Notes: generated by a model not told the origin, from the sequence alone. DNA of 64,000 bases from Streptomyces sp. NBC_00582 (GCF_036345155.1 NZ_CP107772.1:6076001-6140000), one strand, 5' to 3'; shown: positions 24,983-33,253, counted from the first letter of the stretch. Translations and numbers: made by a program.

Positions 24983-25153
24983 ATGGCCGACAGCCTGTCC
25001 AGCGAGACCGTTGAAGCCCTGTTGAAGGCGATCAAGAAGCATGCCGAAGAGTGGGCGGACGACCCCGCGTCCGTCGGTGCGGCCGGCGCGCTGAAGGATC
25101 TTGCCGAGGCGTACGCCTGGATTCAGCGCCCGATCAGGGGCACCGCTCGCTGA
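24983..25153 (+). CDS. Small hypothetical protein, 56 aa
   Basis: ATG 24983. Helical: VEALLKAIKKHAEEWADDPA, SVGAAGALKDLAEAYAWIQR. It is the last rightward gene before a convergent hairpin at 25166. Function unknown. Confidence 0.55.
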   Translation: MADSLSSETVEALLKAIKKHAEEWADDPASVGAAGALKDLAEAYAWIQRPIRGTAR

Positions 25154-25165
25154 CGACGCACGTCA

Positions 25166-25197
25166 ACGCCCCGTCGCCCACCCGGACGACGGGGCGT
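25166..25197. terminator. Bidirectional hairpin between convergent genes
   Basis: ACGCCCCGTCG (25166-25176) pairs perfectly with 25187-25197 around ten bases. It lies between the stops of the genes ending at 25153 and 25206, so it can end transcripts from both sides. Confidence 0.7.
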
Positions 25198-25205
25198 CGT
25201 CGCGT

Positions 25206-25463
25206 CTACGACGCCCGGTTCTTCCCCGCCGCGATCTGGCCGGCCGTCTCCCCAGTCACGCCCATCCGCTCACCGATCGCCCGGTACGTGTGGCCCTGAT
25301 CCTTCGCCGTGCGAACCGCCTGCTGCCGCACGTCCGCCACCAACCGGTGCAGCTCCGGCCACTCGCGTAGCAGCTCGGCGCACGCCGCCGCCCGGTCCAG
25401 GGCATCGGGGATCGCCTCCAGCGCGCGCAGCGCGTCACGCACCCGCTCAACCTCACCAGCCAC
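25206..25463 (-). CDS. HTH protein, likely autoregulator
   Basis: 85 residues from GTG 25463, chosen for a GGAGG about seven bases upstream (a second GTG at 25466 is possible). The C-terminal part, DQGHTYRAIGERMGVTGETA followed by GQIAAGKNR, is a sigma-4/HTH_23-like helix-turn-helix found in Streptomyces elements. The only leftward gene in this stretch. It reads away from the DUF2637 operon, and two copies of a palindromic motif lie between them, the usual layout of a local repressor. Confidence 0.72.
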   Translation of the reverse strand: MAGEVERVRDALRALEAIPDALDRAAACAELLREWPELHRLVADVRQQAVRTAKDQGHTYRAIGERMGVTGETAGQIAAGKNRAS

Positions 25464-25507
25464 CACGCCACCTCCCGCCCGGAGCGTAGGGCTGCACAGA
25501 CGCCAGT

Positions 25508-25546
25508 CCAAGGGGTACCCTCTGGATTCCAAGGGGTACCCCTTGG
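25508..25546. promoter_or_regulatory. Paired palindromic operator
   Basis: CCAAGGGGTACCCCTTGG (25529-25546) is a perfect 18-bp palindrome. A near copy, CCAAGGGGTACCC, starts at 25508, exactly 21 bp earlier. They lie between the divergent HTH and DUF2637 genes. Confidence 0.75.
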
Positions 25547-25652
25547 GTACGTCTGGACGGGCCGACGACGCCCGACGACGCCCCACAACAGAACGAGCCC
25601 CGACGGGACTGCGAATCCACGCCGAGGCTCTGACCACCGGAGAGTGACCTCC

Positions 25653-26471
25653 ATGGCTGAGCAGAAGCCAACCACACCCACGCCACCCCCCGCCACGGGC
25701 GGACTCGGCCTCGCCGTCGGCGCCGCCGTCATCATCACCGCCATCACCGGCATCGCCTTCTGGCTGAGCTACCACCACCTGCACGACGTCGCTGCGGGCA
25801 ACGGGCTCGGCATGGACCCCGCCCGCGCCTGGGCGTGGCCCGCCGTCCTCGATCTGTTCTACCTCGCCGGTGAGCTGCTCATCCTGCGCGCCTCATACCT
25901 GCGCACCGTCGACCCATGGGCGATCTGCCTGACCGCGGTCGGTGCCCTCGGCTCCATCAGCCTCAACGTGGCCGGCGTCGGCACCGGCGCCCCCGCGCTC
26001 CAGTACGTCGTGGCCGCGGTCCCCCCGGTCGCCGCCCTGCTGGCGTTCGGCGCGCTCATGCGCCAGCTGCACCTGTGGTTCGGCAACCGCACGGTCTCCG
26101 CCCCGGCCCCGGTCGCCGTGACCGTGGAGCGCGCCGAGCAGCTGGCGGTGCCCCCGATGCCCGAGCAGGCGCCGGCGCTCCCGGCCGCCGAGGCCCGTGA
26201 AGATTTCGCGCCCGAAGTTAAGGCCGAGGAGCAGCGATCGGAGCGACCGGCCATCCGGTACACCGACCCGCGCTGCGCCATCCTGCGCCCCCTGTACGAG
26301 TCCGGGTTCCGGCCGACCACGGGCGAGATGAAGACCGCGCTGGAAGCTGCACACCTCGTCGCGCCCGGCCCGTCGACCCTGCGCGGCGTCCTCCGCAAGG
26401 AGATCGAGCAGCACGAGCCGCACCTCGCCGAGCTGCCCGCCCGTCCCTCGCCGCTGCACCGCGCTGGCTGA
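25653..26471 (+). CDS. DUF2637 membrane protein
   Basis: 272 residues from ATG 25653. Four hydrophobic helices occupy residues 14-135 (GLAVGAAVIITAITGIAFWL, AWPAVLDLFYLAGELLILRA, ICLTAVGALGSISLNVAGVG, YVVAAVPPVAALLAFGALMR), the DUF2637 pattern known from Streptomyces conjugative plasmids, ICEs and phages. The cytoplasmic C-terminus carries a winged-helix-like GEMKTALEAAHLVAPGPSTL. Role in elements is unknown; in plasmids it sits near spread genes. First gene of a rightward membrane-protein block. Confidence 0.85.
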   Translation: MAEQKPTTPTPPPATGGLGLAVGAAVIITAITGIAFWLSYHHLHDVAAGNGLGMDPARAWAWPAVLDLFYLAGELLILRASYLRTVDPWAICLTAVGALGSISLNVAGVGTGAPALQYVVAAVPPVAALLAFGALMRQLHLWFGNRTVSAPAPVAVTVERAEQLAVPPMPEQAPALPAAEAREDFAPEVKAEEQRSERPAIRYTDPRCAILRPLYESGFRPTTGEMKTALEAAHLVAPGPSTLRGVLRKEIEQHEPHLAELPARPSPLHRAG

Positions 26472-26474
26472 GCC

Positions 26475-26621
26475 GTGCTGCTCGCCGTGCTCTTCCCGCT
26501 CGCGGCCGTCGCCGCCGTCCTCGGCCTCTGCATGGTCGACGTCCGCACCGTCCCGCCCATCACCGGGACCTGCGCCTTCATCCTCACCCTCGCCGCGCTC
26601 GGCGTGGCCATGTACCGCTAG
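26475..26621 (+). CDS. Small membrane protein, 48 aa
   Basis: GTG 26475 to TAG 26621. Two hydrophobic helices (LLAVLFPLAAVAAVLGLCMV and TGTCAFILTLAALGVAMY) almost fill the protein. Position between DUF2637 and another membrane protein gene supports it. Function unknown. Confidence 0.6.
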   Translation: MLLAVLFPLAAVAAVLGLCMVDVRTVPPITGTCAFILTLAALGVAMYR

Positions 26622-26629
26622 GACCCACC

Positions 26630-27139
26630 GTGACGTACGTGACCATCGGCGGTGTCACCGTCGGCCTCATGATCCTCGCTTGGTTCCTGACCTCTTGGTG
26701 GCCCGGCCTCAAGCCCCTCCAGAAAGACCCGGTCCGTCATGCTGCGGCGCTCCTGCCGTTCATCCTCTCGTGGGCGTACGGCGCCCTCACCGTCCTCGGC
26801 ATCGGCGGGCTGATCGGATGGGCCGCCCGCACCACGGTGTGGATCACCTCGTGGCTCGGTGACGTCGCCCTCGTCTGGGGCGTCGGCACGGACGCAGGAC
26901 AGCGCGCCGGCGGCATCGTCTACCTGCCCCTCACCCAGACCGGCGGCGCCCTCGTGCTCATCCTCACCGTGATCGTCACGGTGGCCGCGAAGAAGTCCTC
27001 GAAGCACGGCTCAGCGATCAGCCGCGGTGCCTGGTGCGGGATGACCCTGGGCACCTCGGCCGGCATCGCCGGGTTCGCCGCAGTGCCGCTCGCCACGGCT
27101 GCGAACTGGCTCGGCGGCGCTCTCTACGGAGTCCTGTGA
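26630..27139 (+). CDS. Multi-pass membrane protein
   Basis: 169 residues from GTG 26630. Four hydrophobic stretches are visible (VTVGLMILAWFLTSWW, LPFILSWAYGALTVLGIGGL, GALVLILTVIVTVAA, AGIAGFAAVPLATAANWLGG). It resembles small membrane proteins next to DUF2637 in Streptomyces elements. Stop overlaps the next ATG. No enzymatic motif. Confidence 0.7.
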   Translation: MTYVTIGGVTVGLMILAWFLTSWWPGLKPLQKDPVRHAAALLPFILSWAYGALTVLGIGGLIGWAARTTVWITSWLGDVALVWGVGTDAGQRAGGIVYLPLTQTGGALVLILTVIVTVAAKKSSKHGSAISRGAWCGMTLGTSAGIAGFAAVPLATAANWLGGALYGVL

Positions 27140-27444
27140 TGGCGGCCGAGGAGGAGCCGTCGCGGGCGGCCGGGGCGTGCGTCCTGGTCGTCCTCGGCGG
27201 TGTCCTGGTCGCCGTCCTGTTCGCGGTCGACGAGGCGGTGGGTGTCCTCGGTGTGGTGCTCGCCGGGACTGTCGCCCTGTACCGGTCCGCGCGCCGTGTG
27301 TCCGATTCGTCCACCCCTCCCCCACCCCCCTCCACGGGCACTGTCCTCGCAGGTGAGACGGGGGAAATCGACCGGATCCAAGAGGGGCCGGGGGAGGGGT
27401 TGTTGATCTTGTACCCCGTCCGTGAAGACATCCCCGGCGAGTAA
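27139..27444 (+). CDS. Membrane protein, two helices
   Basis: 101 residues from ATG 27139. One long hydrophobic region (AGACVLVVLGGVLVAVLFAV and VGVLGVVLAGTVALYRSARR) is followed by a Pro-rich acidic tail. Coupled to the previous gene. Function unknown. Confidence 0.65.
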   Translation: MAAEEEPSRAAGACVLVVLGGVLVAVLFAVDEAVGVLGVVLAGTVALYRSARRVSDSSTPPPPPSTGTVLAGETGEIDRIQEGPGEGLLILYPVREDIPGE

Positions 27445-27527
27445 CCCACAAGCCCCGGGACGGCCGCCATCCGCCAAGACGTCCGGCCGCCCCGGTCCCA
27501 TCCCAACGAAGAGACGGAGCGCCCATC

Positions 27528-27674
27528 ATGGCACTCGGATTCCCGAAACCGATCAAGAAGGACGACCCCCGGCTGAAGGGGCACGAGACGGTCTATCAGC
27601 CGTCGCGGGGCGGCTGGTTCAAGCCCGAGAAGAAGCCCGTCCCCGGCACGCCGAAGGAGCAGCCGCGCACCTGA
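27528..27674 (+). CDS. Small basic protein, 48 aa
   Basis: ATG 27528 with GACGGAG upstream. Lys- and Pro-rich (FPKPIKKDDPRLKGHETVYQ, GGWFKPEKKPVPGTPKE), soluble. Short proteins of this kind often end phage regulatory operons. A 16-base-loop hairpin (27714-27745) follows. Confidence 0.55.
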   Translation: MALGFPKPIKKDDPRLKGHETVYQPSRGGWFKPEKKPVPGTPKEQPRT

Positions 27675-27713
27675 CCCACCCGACTGTCACACCCCCGTAG
27701 CAGACTCGTCACA

Positions 27714-27745
27714 GGGCCCCGTCGAAAACCCCAGCGGCGGGGCCC
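27714..27745 (+). terminator. Hairpin before the lipoprotein gene
   Basis: GGGCCCCG (27714-27721) pairs with CGGGGCCC (27738-27745) around 16 bases. It separates the small-protein operon from the lipoprotein gene. Confidence 0.5.
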
Positions 27746-27804
27746 CGCCACGTCCCGCTCGTGGCAGCATGCCCCCTTCACCACCATCGTCCAGGGGGGA
27801 CACC

Positions 27805-28266
27805 ATGCGCACCCGCGCCACCACCACACTCGCCGCCGTCCTGCTGCTCGCCGCCGCCACGGCCTGCTCCTCGTCCAGCGACGACGACAGCAAGCCGCGC
27901 ACCGCACCCACGACCGCCGAGACGCCGACCGCCACCCCAACCGCCACCCCGACAACGCCCGACGGCGTCGAGCTGGAGCGCGTCGCAGCCACGTACACGG
28001 ACCTCTACTTCGGCGGGGACGGGGAGGGGGCGTACGTCTTCCTGTCGAAGCGCTGCAAGGGGAAGGCGGACCCGGCCGCATTCGCGGCCACCGTGGAGCA
28101 GGCCGCGAAGGACTACGGGCCCGACCACCCGGCGACGGACGTGCACGCCACCGTCTCAGGGGAGATGGGACGCGTCTCGTACAAGGTGAAGGGGCTGCCG
28201 AAGTTCGACCAGACCGGGCAGCCGTGGGCGGTGGAGGGCGGCGCCTGGAAGTACGACGCCTGCTGA
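27805..28266 (+). CDS. Prophage lipoprotein
   Basis: 153 residues from ATG 27805, with GGGGGG upstream. A lipoprotein signal (RTRATTTLAAVLLLAAATAC) places the lipid-modified Cys at residue 21, followed by a Ser/Asp and Thr/Pro-rich linker to about residue 53. The outer domain (ERVAATYTDLYFGGDGEGAY, FLSKRCKGKADPAAF) looks like small NTF2-like or SnoaL-like exported domains. A lipoprotein expressed from a prophage could give superinfection exclusion; this is inference. It sits alone before the late operon. Confidence 0.8.
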   Translation: MRTRATTTLAAVLLLAAATACSSSSDDDSKPRTAPTTAETPTATPTATPTTPDGVELERVAATYTDLYFGGDGEGAYVFLSKRCKGKADPAAFAATVEQAAKDYGPDHPATDVHATVSGEMGRVSYKVKGLPKFDQTGQPWAVEGGAWKYDAC

Positions 28267-28307
28267 CGGTGGCCGGGTGTAGCCTGCGGGCACTGGACTC
28301 CCACTAA

Positions 28308-28400
28308 GGGGCGGCGCTCAGGGATGGGCGACCGGACCGGCCTACGGGCCCATGAACCGGCAAGGCTGCCGCAAGCCTGAAGAGCGGCCCCTGCCGCCCC
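28308..28400 (+). ncRNA. Structured RNA or packaging-site candidate before terminase
   Basis: GGGGCGGC (28308-28315) pairs with 28393-28400. Inside lie GCTC/GAGC (28316-28319 with 28382-28385), ATGGGC/GCCCAT (28324-28329 with 28348-28353) and AGGCT/AGCCT (28363-28367 with 28374-28378), a branched fold. A strong terminator follows at 28412. It could be an RNA, a cos/pac site, or both. Confidence 0.5.
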
Positions 28401-28411
28401 GCTCACCGATA

Positions 28412-28443
28412 GAGGCCCCGTCGCACACCAGCGACGGGGCCTC
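28412..28443 (+). terminator. 13-bp perfect terminator hairpin
   Basis: GAGGCCCCGTCGC (28412-28424) pairs perfectly with 28431-28443 around ACACCA. It ends transcription before the terminase genes, isolating the preceding RNA candidate. Confidence 0.8.
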
Positions 28444-28520
28444 GTCGTGCCCTGTGGATTGCAGCCCCCAAGATCCTGCGACGCCCGAAATCCGTACCGT
28501 CCCAGCAGGGAGGTGACGGA

Positions 28521-28946
28521 GTGGCGACCAAGAAGAACGAGGACATCGCGCGCATGCGCGAGGACGAGGTCATGCTACTCCGCACCCGCGACCGGCTGGA
28601 GTTCCGCGAGATCGCCGAACGCATCGGCGCCGACGTCAAGAACACCTACAACGCCTGGAAGCGCGGCCGGGCCCGCCTCCACCAGGAAGCCACCGAGGCG
28701 TTCGGCGCGTACGTCGGCGAGCAGCTCGCCACCTGCCGGCAGGTCATCGACGGACTGATGCCGATGGTCCGCGCCGGAGGCATGCACGCCCCGAAGGCGG
28801 GCGAGGCCATCATCCGGGCGATGGACCACGAGGCGAAGCTGCTCGGGCTGTACGCCCCGGTGAAGCACAACGTCACCGTCACCGACGAGATGACCGCCCG
28901 CGTGAAGGCGCTCGCCGACGAGCTGGCCGCCCTGGACGACGCATGA
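28521..28946 (+). CDS. terS: Terminase small subunit
   Basis: 141 residues from GTG 28521, with GGGAGGTGA upstream. Residues 25-60 form an HTH (RLEFREIAERIGADVKNTYN), the DNA-recognition part, followed by helical oligomerisation segments (GAYVGEQLATCRQVIDGLMP) and a C-terminal tail. Size and its overlap with the large-subunit gene fit a small terminase, which selects the packaging site. First gene of the late operon. Confidence 0.88.
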   Translation: MATKKNEDIARMREDEVMLLRTRDRLEFREIAERIGADVKNTYNAWKRGRARLHQEATEAFGAYVGEQLATCRQVIDGLMPMVRAGGMHAPKAGEAIIRAMDHEAKLLGLYAPVKHNVTVTDEMTARVKALADELAALDDA

Positions 28947-30292
28947 TCGCGCCCGCCGACCTCGACGCGCGCCTCGCCGGGATGAGCCCGGCCGAGCTGG
29001 AGCTGCTTGAGCAGGAACTCGCGGACCGGCTGTGGCAGAAGCGATGGGGGAAGTGGAAGCCGTACCCGTGGCAGGTCGCCCCGGACGAGGTGCCCACCCT
29101 CGGCTGGTGGCTCCAGCTCGGCGGGCGCGGCACCGGCAAGACGGACGGCTGCGCCCGGTACATGGTCGCCCACGTCAACGGGCCACCGTGCGACCCGCGG
29201 CTGCGCGGCGGCCACCGCATGGCCATCATTGCCCCGACGCAGGGCGACGCTGTGGAGGCCTGCGTCAACGGGCCGTCCGGGCTGAAGGCGCACGACCCGC
29301 GCGTCGTCCTCCGCACCACGGTGGGCGGGACGTTCGCCCGCTGGCCGAACGGTGCCGAGGCCAAGCTGTTCGGCAGCCACACACCGGACGACGTCGAACG
29401 CCTTCGCGCCGGCGGTAACCGGTGCCTCGTCTGGATGGAAGAGGTCGCCGCGCAGCGCCGGTTGAAGGAAGCCATCACGCACTCCGAGATGGGCCTGCGC
29501 CTCGGCGACAACCCGCACTACATCGGCAGCACGACGCCCAAGCCGCGCACCGAGCTGATCGAGCTGACCCGCTCGGACAAGGTCATCGTCACCCGCGGCC
29601 GGACCCGCGACGCGATCCACCTGCCCGAGGAGCAGCGCCTCCACCTGATCCGGAAGTACGCAGGCACCCGCACCGAGGCGCAGGAACTCGACGGCGTCCT
29701 GCTGGAGGACATCGAGGGCGCCCTCTGGTCCCGGGACGGACTCGACGCCGCCCGCGTCGGCGCCGTCCCCCCGCTGGCCAGCGTCGTCGTCGCCATGGAC
29801 CCCGCCGCCACCAGCCACGACGAGTCCGACGAGATGGGCATCATCGTGGCCGGCCGGGGCGCCGCGTACATCCCGGACCGCAACGGGTTCGCCCGCCAGC
29901 ACGGCTACGCCCTCGACGATCTGTCCGGGCGGATGCCGCCCATCGAGGCCGCCCGCACGGCGATCCGGGCGTACCACAAGCACCGGGCCGACGCGATCGT
30001 GGCCGAGGTCAACAACGGCGGCGAGTGGATCGGCACCGTCATCAGGCAGATCGACCCCACGGTGAACTACCAGACCGTCACCGCGTCGCGCGGCAAGGTC
30101 ACCCGGGCCGAGCCCGTCGCCGCCCTCACCGACCAGCGCAGCGCCCACGTCGTCGGCAGCCTGCCCGAGCTGGAGGAGCAGCTCGTCACGTGGGTGCCCG
30201 GCGACGACTCCCCGGACCGGCTCGACGCGTACGTGTGGGCCCTCACTCATCTCATGCTCGCGCCCGCGGGCAACCTCGCCGCGGTCGCCTAG
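28943..30292 (+). CDS. terL: Terminase large subunit
   Basis: 449 residues from ATG 28943. Walker A GGRGTGKT at residues 60-67, Walker B CLVWMEE at 161-167, then the coupling motif GSTTPKP. The C-terminal nuclease starts at VVVAMDPAAT (D286), with a late DRLDAYVWALTH aspartate near residue 430. Both packaging ATPase and headful or cos nuclease are intact. Overlaps terS by ATGA. Confidence 0.96.
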   Translation: MIAPADLDARLAGMSPAELELLEQELADRLWQKRWGKWKPYPWQVAPDEVPTLGWWLQLGGRGTGKTDGCARYMVAHVNGPPCDPRLRGGHRMAIIAPTQGDAVEACVNGPSGLKAHDPRVVLRTTVGGTFARWPNGAEAKLFGSHTPDDVERLRAGGNRCLVWMEEVAAQRRLKEAITHSEMGLRLGDNPHYIGSTTPKPRTELIELTRSDKVIVTRGRTRDAIHLPEEQRLHLIRKYAGTRTEAQELDGVLLEDIEGALWSRDGLDAARVGAVPPLASVVVAMDPAATSHDESDEMGIIVAGRGAAYIPDRNGFARQHGYALDDLSGRMPPIEAARTAIRAYHKHRADAIVAEVNNGGEWIGTVIRQIDPTVNYQTVTASRGKVTRAEPVAALTDQRSAHVVGSLPELEEQLVTWVPGDDSPDRLDAYVWALTHLMLAPAGNLAAVA

Positions 30293-30300
30293 GAGGACCA

Positions 30301-32631
30301 GTGAGCCAGTACAGGAACCGGGCCCTCAGCCGAGCGGCCGAGAAGCGCGCCATCGGCCTCGACACCCTGCGCGACCGCATGCCGATCACCGTGGCCTCGA
30401 TCGGCGGCCAGCAGTCCCTCACCCTGTCGCTGGACGCCGAGGCCCGCGGGTTCTCCAACAGCGCCGTGGCGTACCGGTGCGTGGACGCCATCGCCAGCAA
30501 CGCCAGCAGCGTGCCCCTGGAAGTGGCCCGCCCGGACGGCTCGTTCATCGAGGGGCACGACGTCGCCCACCTGTTCAACAAGAAGCCAAACGACAACATG
30601 TCGGCCCGCGCCCTCAAGTACCTGCTGTTCATGCAGGCCGAGTTGGCCGGCCAGTCCTTCGTGTGGCAGGACCGTGGAGAGACCGGCCTCGGCGACGTCG
30701 CTGAGATGCACCTCGTGTTCGATCAGGTCGACGTCGTGGTCGACAAGCCGATCCGACAGCGGCCGACGACGGCGAACATCGTCGGGTTCATGATCCGGCG
30801 CGCGGACGGCACGCAGGTCCCGGTGCTGCCCGAGGAGATGCTCTGGCTCCGCTACCCGCACCCGTTCGATCCGCTCGGCTGCCTCGCCCCGTGGAAGGCC
30901 GCCCGGCACGCCGTGGACATGGACGCGTTCGCCCGCGAGTGGCAGCGCCAGTCCTACAAGAACGGGGCCCGTCCGACTGGCGTCGTCTACCTCGGCGACA
31001 TGGGCGAGCAGGAGTTCACGGCGGTCAAGGCCGCGTGGCGCAGCAGCATGCAGGGCCCGGAGAACGCGGGCAAGACCCTCCTCGTGCGCAGCACCCCGGG
31101 CGGCGGCGGGCAGGCCGGCGGGAAGGGCATCGGCTACGAGCGGCTCACCTTCACCGCCGAGGAGATGGAGTACCTGGAGTCGCGCGTGGCCAACGCCGAC
31201 GAGGTCATGCTCGCCTTCGGCGTCCCCCGGGACTACCTCCTCGGCGGAACCACGTACGAGAACCGGACCGCCGCGAAGGCCACGCTGTGGTCGGACACCA
31301 TCAAGCCCAAGCTGGAGATGGTGTCCAGCGAGATCGACCTGCGCATGCTGCCCTCGGATGCCGAGGAAGCGACGTTCGATCTGTCCGGGGTGGACGCGCT
31401 CCAGGACTCGCAGGACTCCGTCGCCAACCGGACCCGGGCGTCGGTGTACTCGGACACGCTGACGATTGACGAGGCGCGCGCCGAGCTGGGCTACGACCCG
31501 CTGCCGAACGGGATCGGCGCGAACACCTTGACCCCGTACCGGGCGCAGTTCGCCCCCGTGCAGGGAGCGGCCGGGACCGACGAGGCACGGTCGTGGGATG
31601 TCGACTGGTCCCGTCTTCAGCCGTCGTCGCCGGACGTCGGGGCCGTCGTCGAGCGGGCCGTCGAGGCCGCCCTCGCCCGTCTCCTCGGCGCGGCTCCGAC
31701 GCAGGCAGACGCCCGTCCAACGCCCCAGCGTACGGAGCTGACGCGCGCCGACGACACCCCGTCGTCGCCCTCGCTCGCCGACATCAACGCTGCGTACGAC
31801 GAGCTGGAGGGCGTAGGCCGGCGCGCGGTGCAGGCCCTCGCCCGCGAGCAGCGCGACCGCGTGCTGCGGGACTTCGACCGGCTGATGAAGAAGCCCGAGC
31901 GGTCGGCCGCATGGATCGCCGAGGTGCGCACCGAGGCGTGCGCCCTCGCCCGCGAGCAGCAGCTCGTCCTCGCCGCGCCCGACCCCGAGCAGGTGCCGGC
32001 CGCGCGCCTCACGGACATGGACGTCGCTGCGGGGCCGGAGGGGTGGGAGGAGCGCATCAAGGTGCGGGACCTGTTCGACGGCGGGTACTGGCGGCGCCAG
32101 ACGGCGAAGGCGCTGCGGCCGTTCGTCGAGCGGGCATGGAAGCGCGGAGGCGCCAGCATCACCGCGGACTTCGACCTCGACGAGCCCACCGTGACGGACG
32201 CGCTGGACGCCCGGATCGAGGAGCTGGCCGGGCAGGTGACCGCTACGACCGAGCAGGTACTGCGGTCGCAGATCCTCGCGCACGGCGTCGCCGAGGGCGA
32301 GAGCGTGGCCGAGCTGCGGGCCCGACTCCAGCGGGTGTTCACCAACCTCAGCGACTACCGCGCCACAATGATCGCCCGCACCGAGACCGTCGGCGGCTAC
32401 AACCAGGCCGCGTTCCTCTCCGCGCTGGACGCGGGCGCGACGACGAAGACGTGGCTGGCCACCGCCGACCAGCGGACCCGCGAGACCCACCGGCAGGAGA
32501 ACGGCCGCTCTGCCGCGATGAACAAGCGGTTCACCCTCACCAAGTCCCGGTGGCCGGCCGATCCGACCGCCCCGGCCGCGCAGTCCATCCAGTGCCGGTG
32601 CGCACTCACCTTCGAGTTCGAGGAGTCCTGA
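30301..32631 (+). CDS. Portal protein fused to MuF head-morphogenesis domain
   Basis: 776 residues from GTG 30301 (AGGAGG upstream). Residues 1-420 are an HK97-type portal (NSAVAYRCVDAIASNASSVP, LWLRYPHPFDPLGCLAPWKA, NADEVMLAFGVPRDYLLGGT). A linker of about 100 residues follows, and the C-terminal 180 residues are a MuF/SPP1 gp7-like domain (MIARTETVGGYNQAAFLSAL, TRETH, a final QCRCAL). In most phages these are separate genes. Portal with MuF as one chain would guarantee MuF inclusion at the vertex. No frameshift or stop is seen between the parts. Confidence 0.92.
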   Translation: MSQYRNRALSRAAEKRAIGLDTLRDRMPITVASIGGQQSLTLSLDAEARGFSNSAVAYRCVDAIASNASSVPLEVARPDGSFIEGHDVAHLFNKKPNDNMSARALKYLLFMQAELAGQSFVWQDRGETGLGDVAEMHLVFDQVDVVVDKPIRQRPTTANIVGFMIRRADGTQVPVLPEEMLWLRYPHPFDPLGCLAPWKAARHAVDMDAFAREWQRQSYKNGARPTGVVYLGDMGEQEFTAVKAAWRSSMQGPENAGKTLLVRSTPGGGGQAGGKGIGYERLTFTAEEMEYLESRVANADEVMLAFGVPRDYLLGGTTYENRTAAKATLWSDTIKPKLEMVSSEIDLRMLPSDAEEATFDLSGVDALQDSQDSVANRTRASVYSDTLTIDEARAELGYDPLPNGIGANTLTPYRAQFAPVQGAAGTDEARSWDVDWSRLQPSSPDVGAVVERAVEAALARLLGAAPTQADARPTPQRTELTRADDTPSSPSLADINAAYDELEGVGRRAVQALAREQRDRVLRDFDRLMKKPERSAAWIAEVRTEACALAREQQLVLAAPDPEQVPAARLTDMDVAAGPEGWEERIKVRDLFDGGYWRRQTAKALRPFVERAWKRGGASITADFDLDEPTVTDALDARIEELAGQVTATTEQVLRSQILAHGVAEGESVAELRARLQRVFTNLSDYRATMIARTETVGGYNQAAFLSALDAGATTKTWLATADQRTRETHRQENGRSAAMNKRFTLTKSRWPADPTAPAAQSIQCRCALTFEFEES

Positions 32632-32633
32632 CC

Positions 32634-32891
32634 ATGCCCCAACCCACCGTGGGCCAGATCGTCCACTACACCAGCCGCGCCACCGGGGAACCGGTCTGCC
32701 GAGCAGCGATCATCACCGAGGTCGGCGACTACCCGCCAGGTGTCTCGGAGGGGGCCAAGGCGAACATCGCCGTCCCGGTCGACGTGACCGTCTTCCTGCC
32801 CGACACCTCGTTCACCGACCGGGGCATCATGCAGTCCGAGGTCGGCCGCGAGGGCGGCACGTGGCACTGGCCCGAGCGTGAGGAGTCCTGA
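32634..32891 (+). CDS. Hypothetical head-module protein
   Basis: 85 residues from ATG 32634. Beta-rich: TVGQIVHYTSRATGEPVCRA, NIAVPVDVTVFLPDTSFTD, ending in TWHWPE. Small proteins of this type (with HYTS and TWHWPE ends) are common in actinophage genomes, without known function. Lies between the portal and protease. Confidence 0.68.
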   Translation: MPQPTVGQIVHYTSRATGEPVCRAAIITEVGDYPPGVSEGAKANIAVPVDVTVFLPDTSFTDRGIMQSEVGREGGTWHWPEREES

Positions 32892-32893
32892 CG

Positions 32894-33253
32894 ATGGCTG
32901 CCACCCTGCTGCGCGGCGAGGTTGCGTGCGTCCTCCAGGCCGCCGAGTACCCCCAGTACAAGGACGCGTACCGGCCGCCGGACATCCCGCTGCACGAGGT
33001 GCGGCGCGGCCCGTACGACGGGCACCGCGGCGCAGTCCGCCCGGACTCGAACGGCGACCTCCCCAAGACGCTCTCGTTCCCGGCGCACGACCCGCGCGTC
33101 ACGTACGAGTACGACGGCATGAAGGGGACGACGGCGGTGTACCGCTACGCCCCCAACCTCAGCCCCGCCCACCGGCCGCTGATGGACGCGGTCGCCGAGC
33201 AGTACCGCGAGCACGCCGCACAGGAAGCGGCGAAGAAGGGATCCGCGCGATGA
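32894..33253 (+). CDS. Hypothetical head-module protein
   Basis: 119 residues from ATG 32894. Contains PPDIPLHEVRRGPYDGHRGA and DPRVTYEYDGMKGTTAVYRY. No known family. Overlaps the protease gene by ATGA, so it is probably made with the capsid maturation proteins. Confidence 0.66.
   Translation: MAATLLRGEVACVLQAAEYPQYKDAYRPPDIPLHEVRRGPYDGHRGAVRPDSNGDLPKTLSFPAHDPRVTYEYDGMKGTTAVYRYAPNLSPAHRPLMDAVAEQYREHAAQEAAKKGSAR

Noticed and set aside
30289..32490. 733-aa minus-strand frame and the upstream extension of the plus frame from 29422
   Set aside because: Both are shadows of terL and the portal-MuF gene; codon bias and motifs support the plus-strand reading from 30301.
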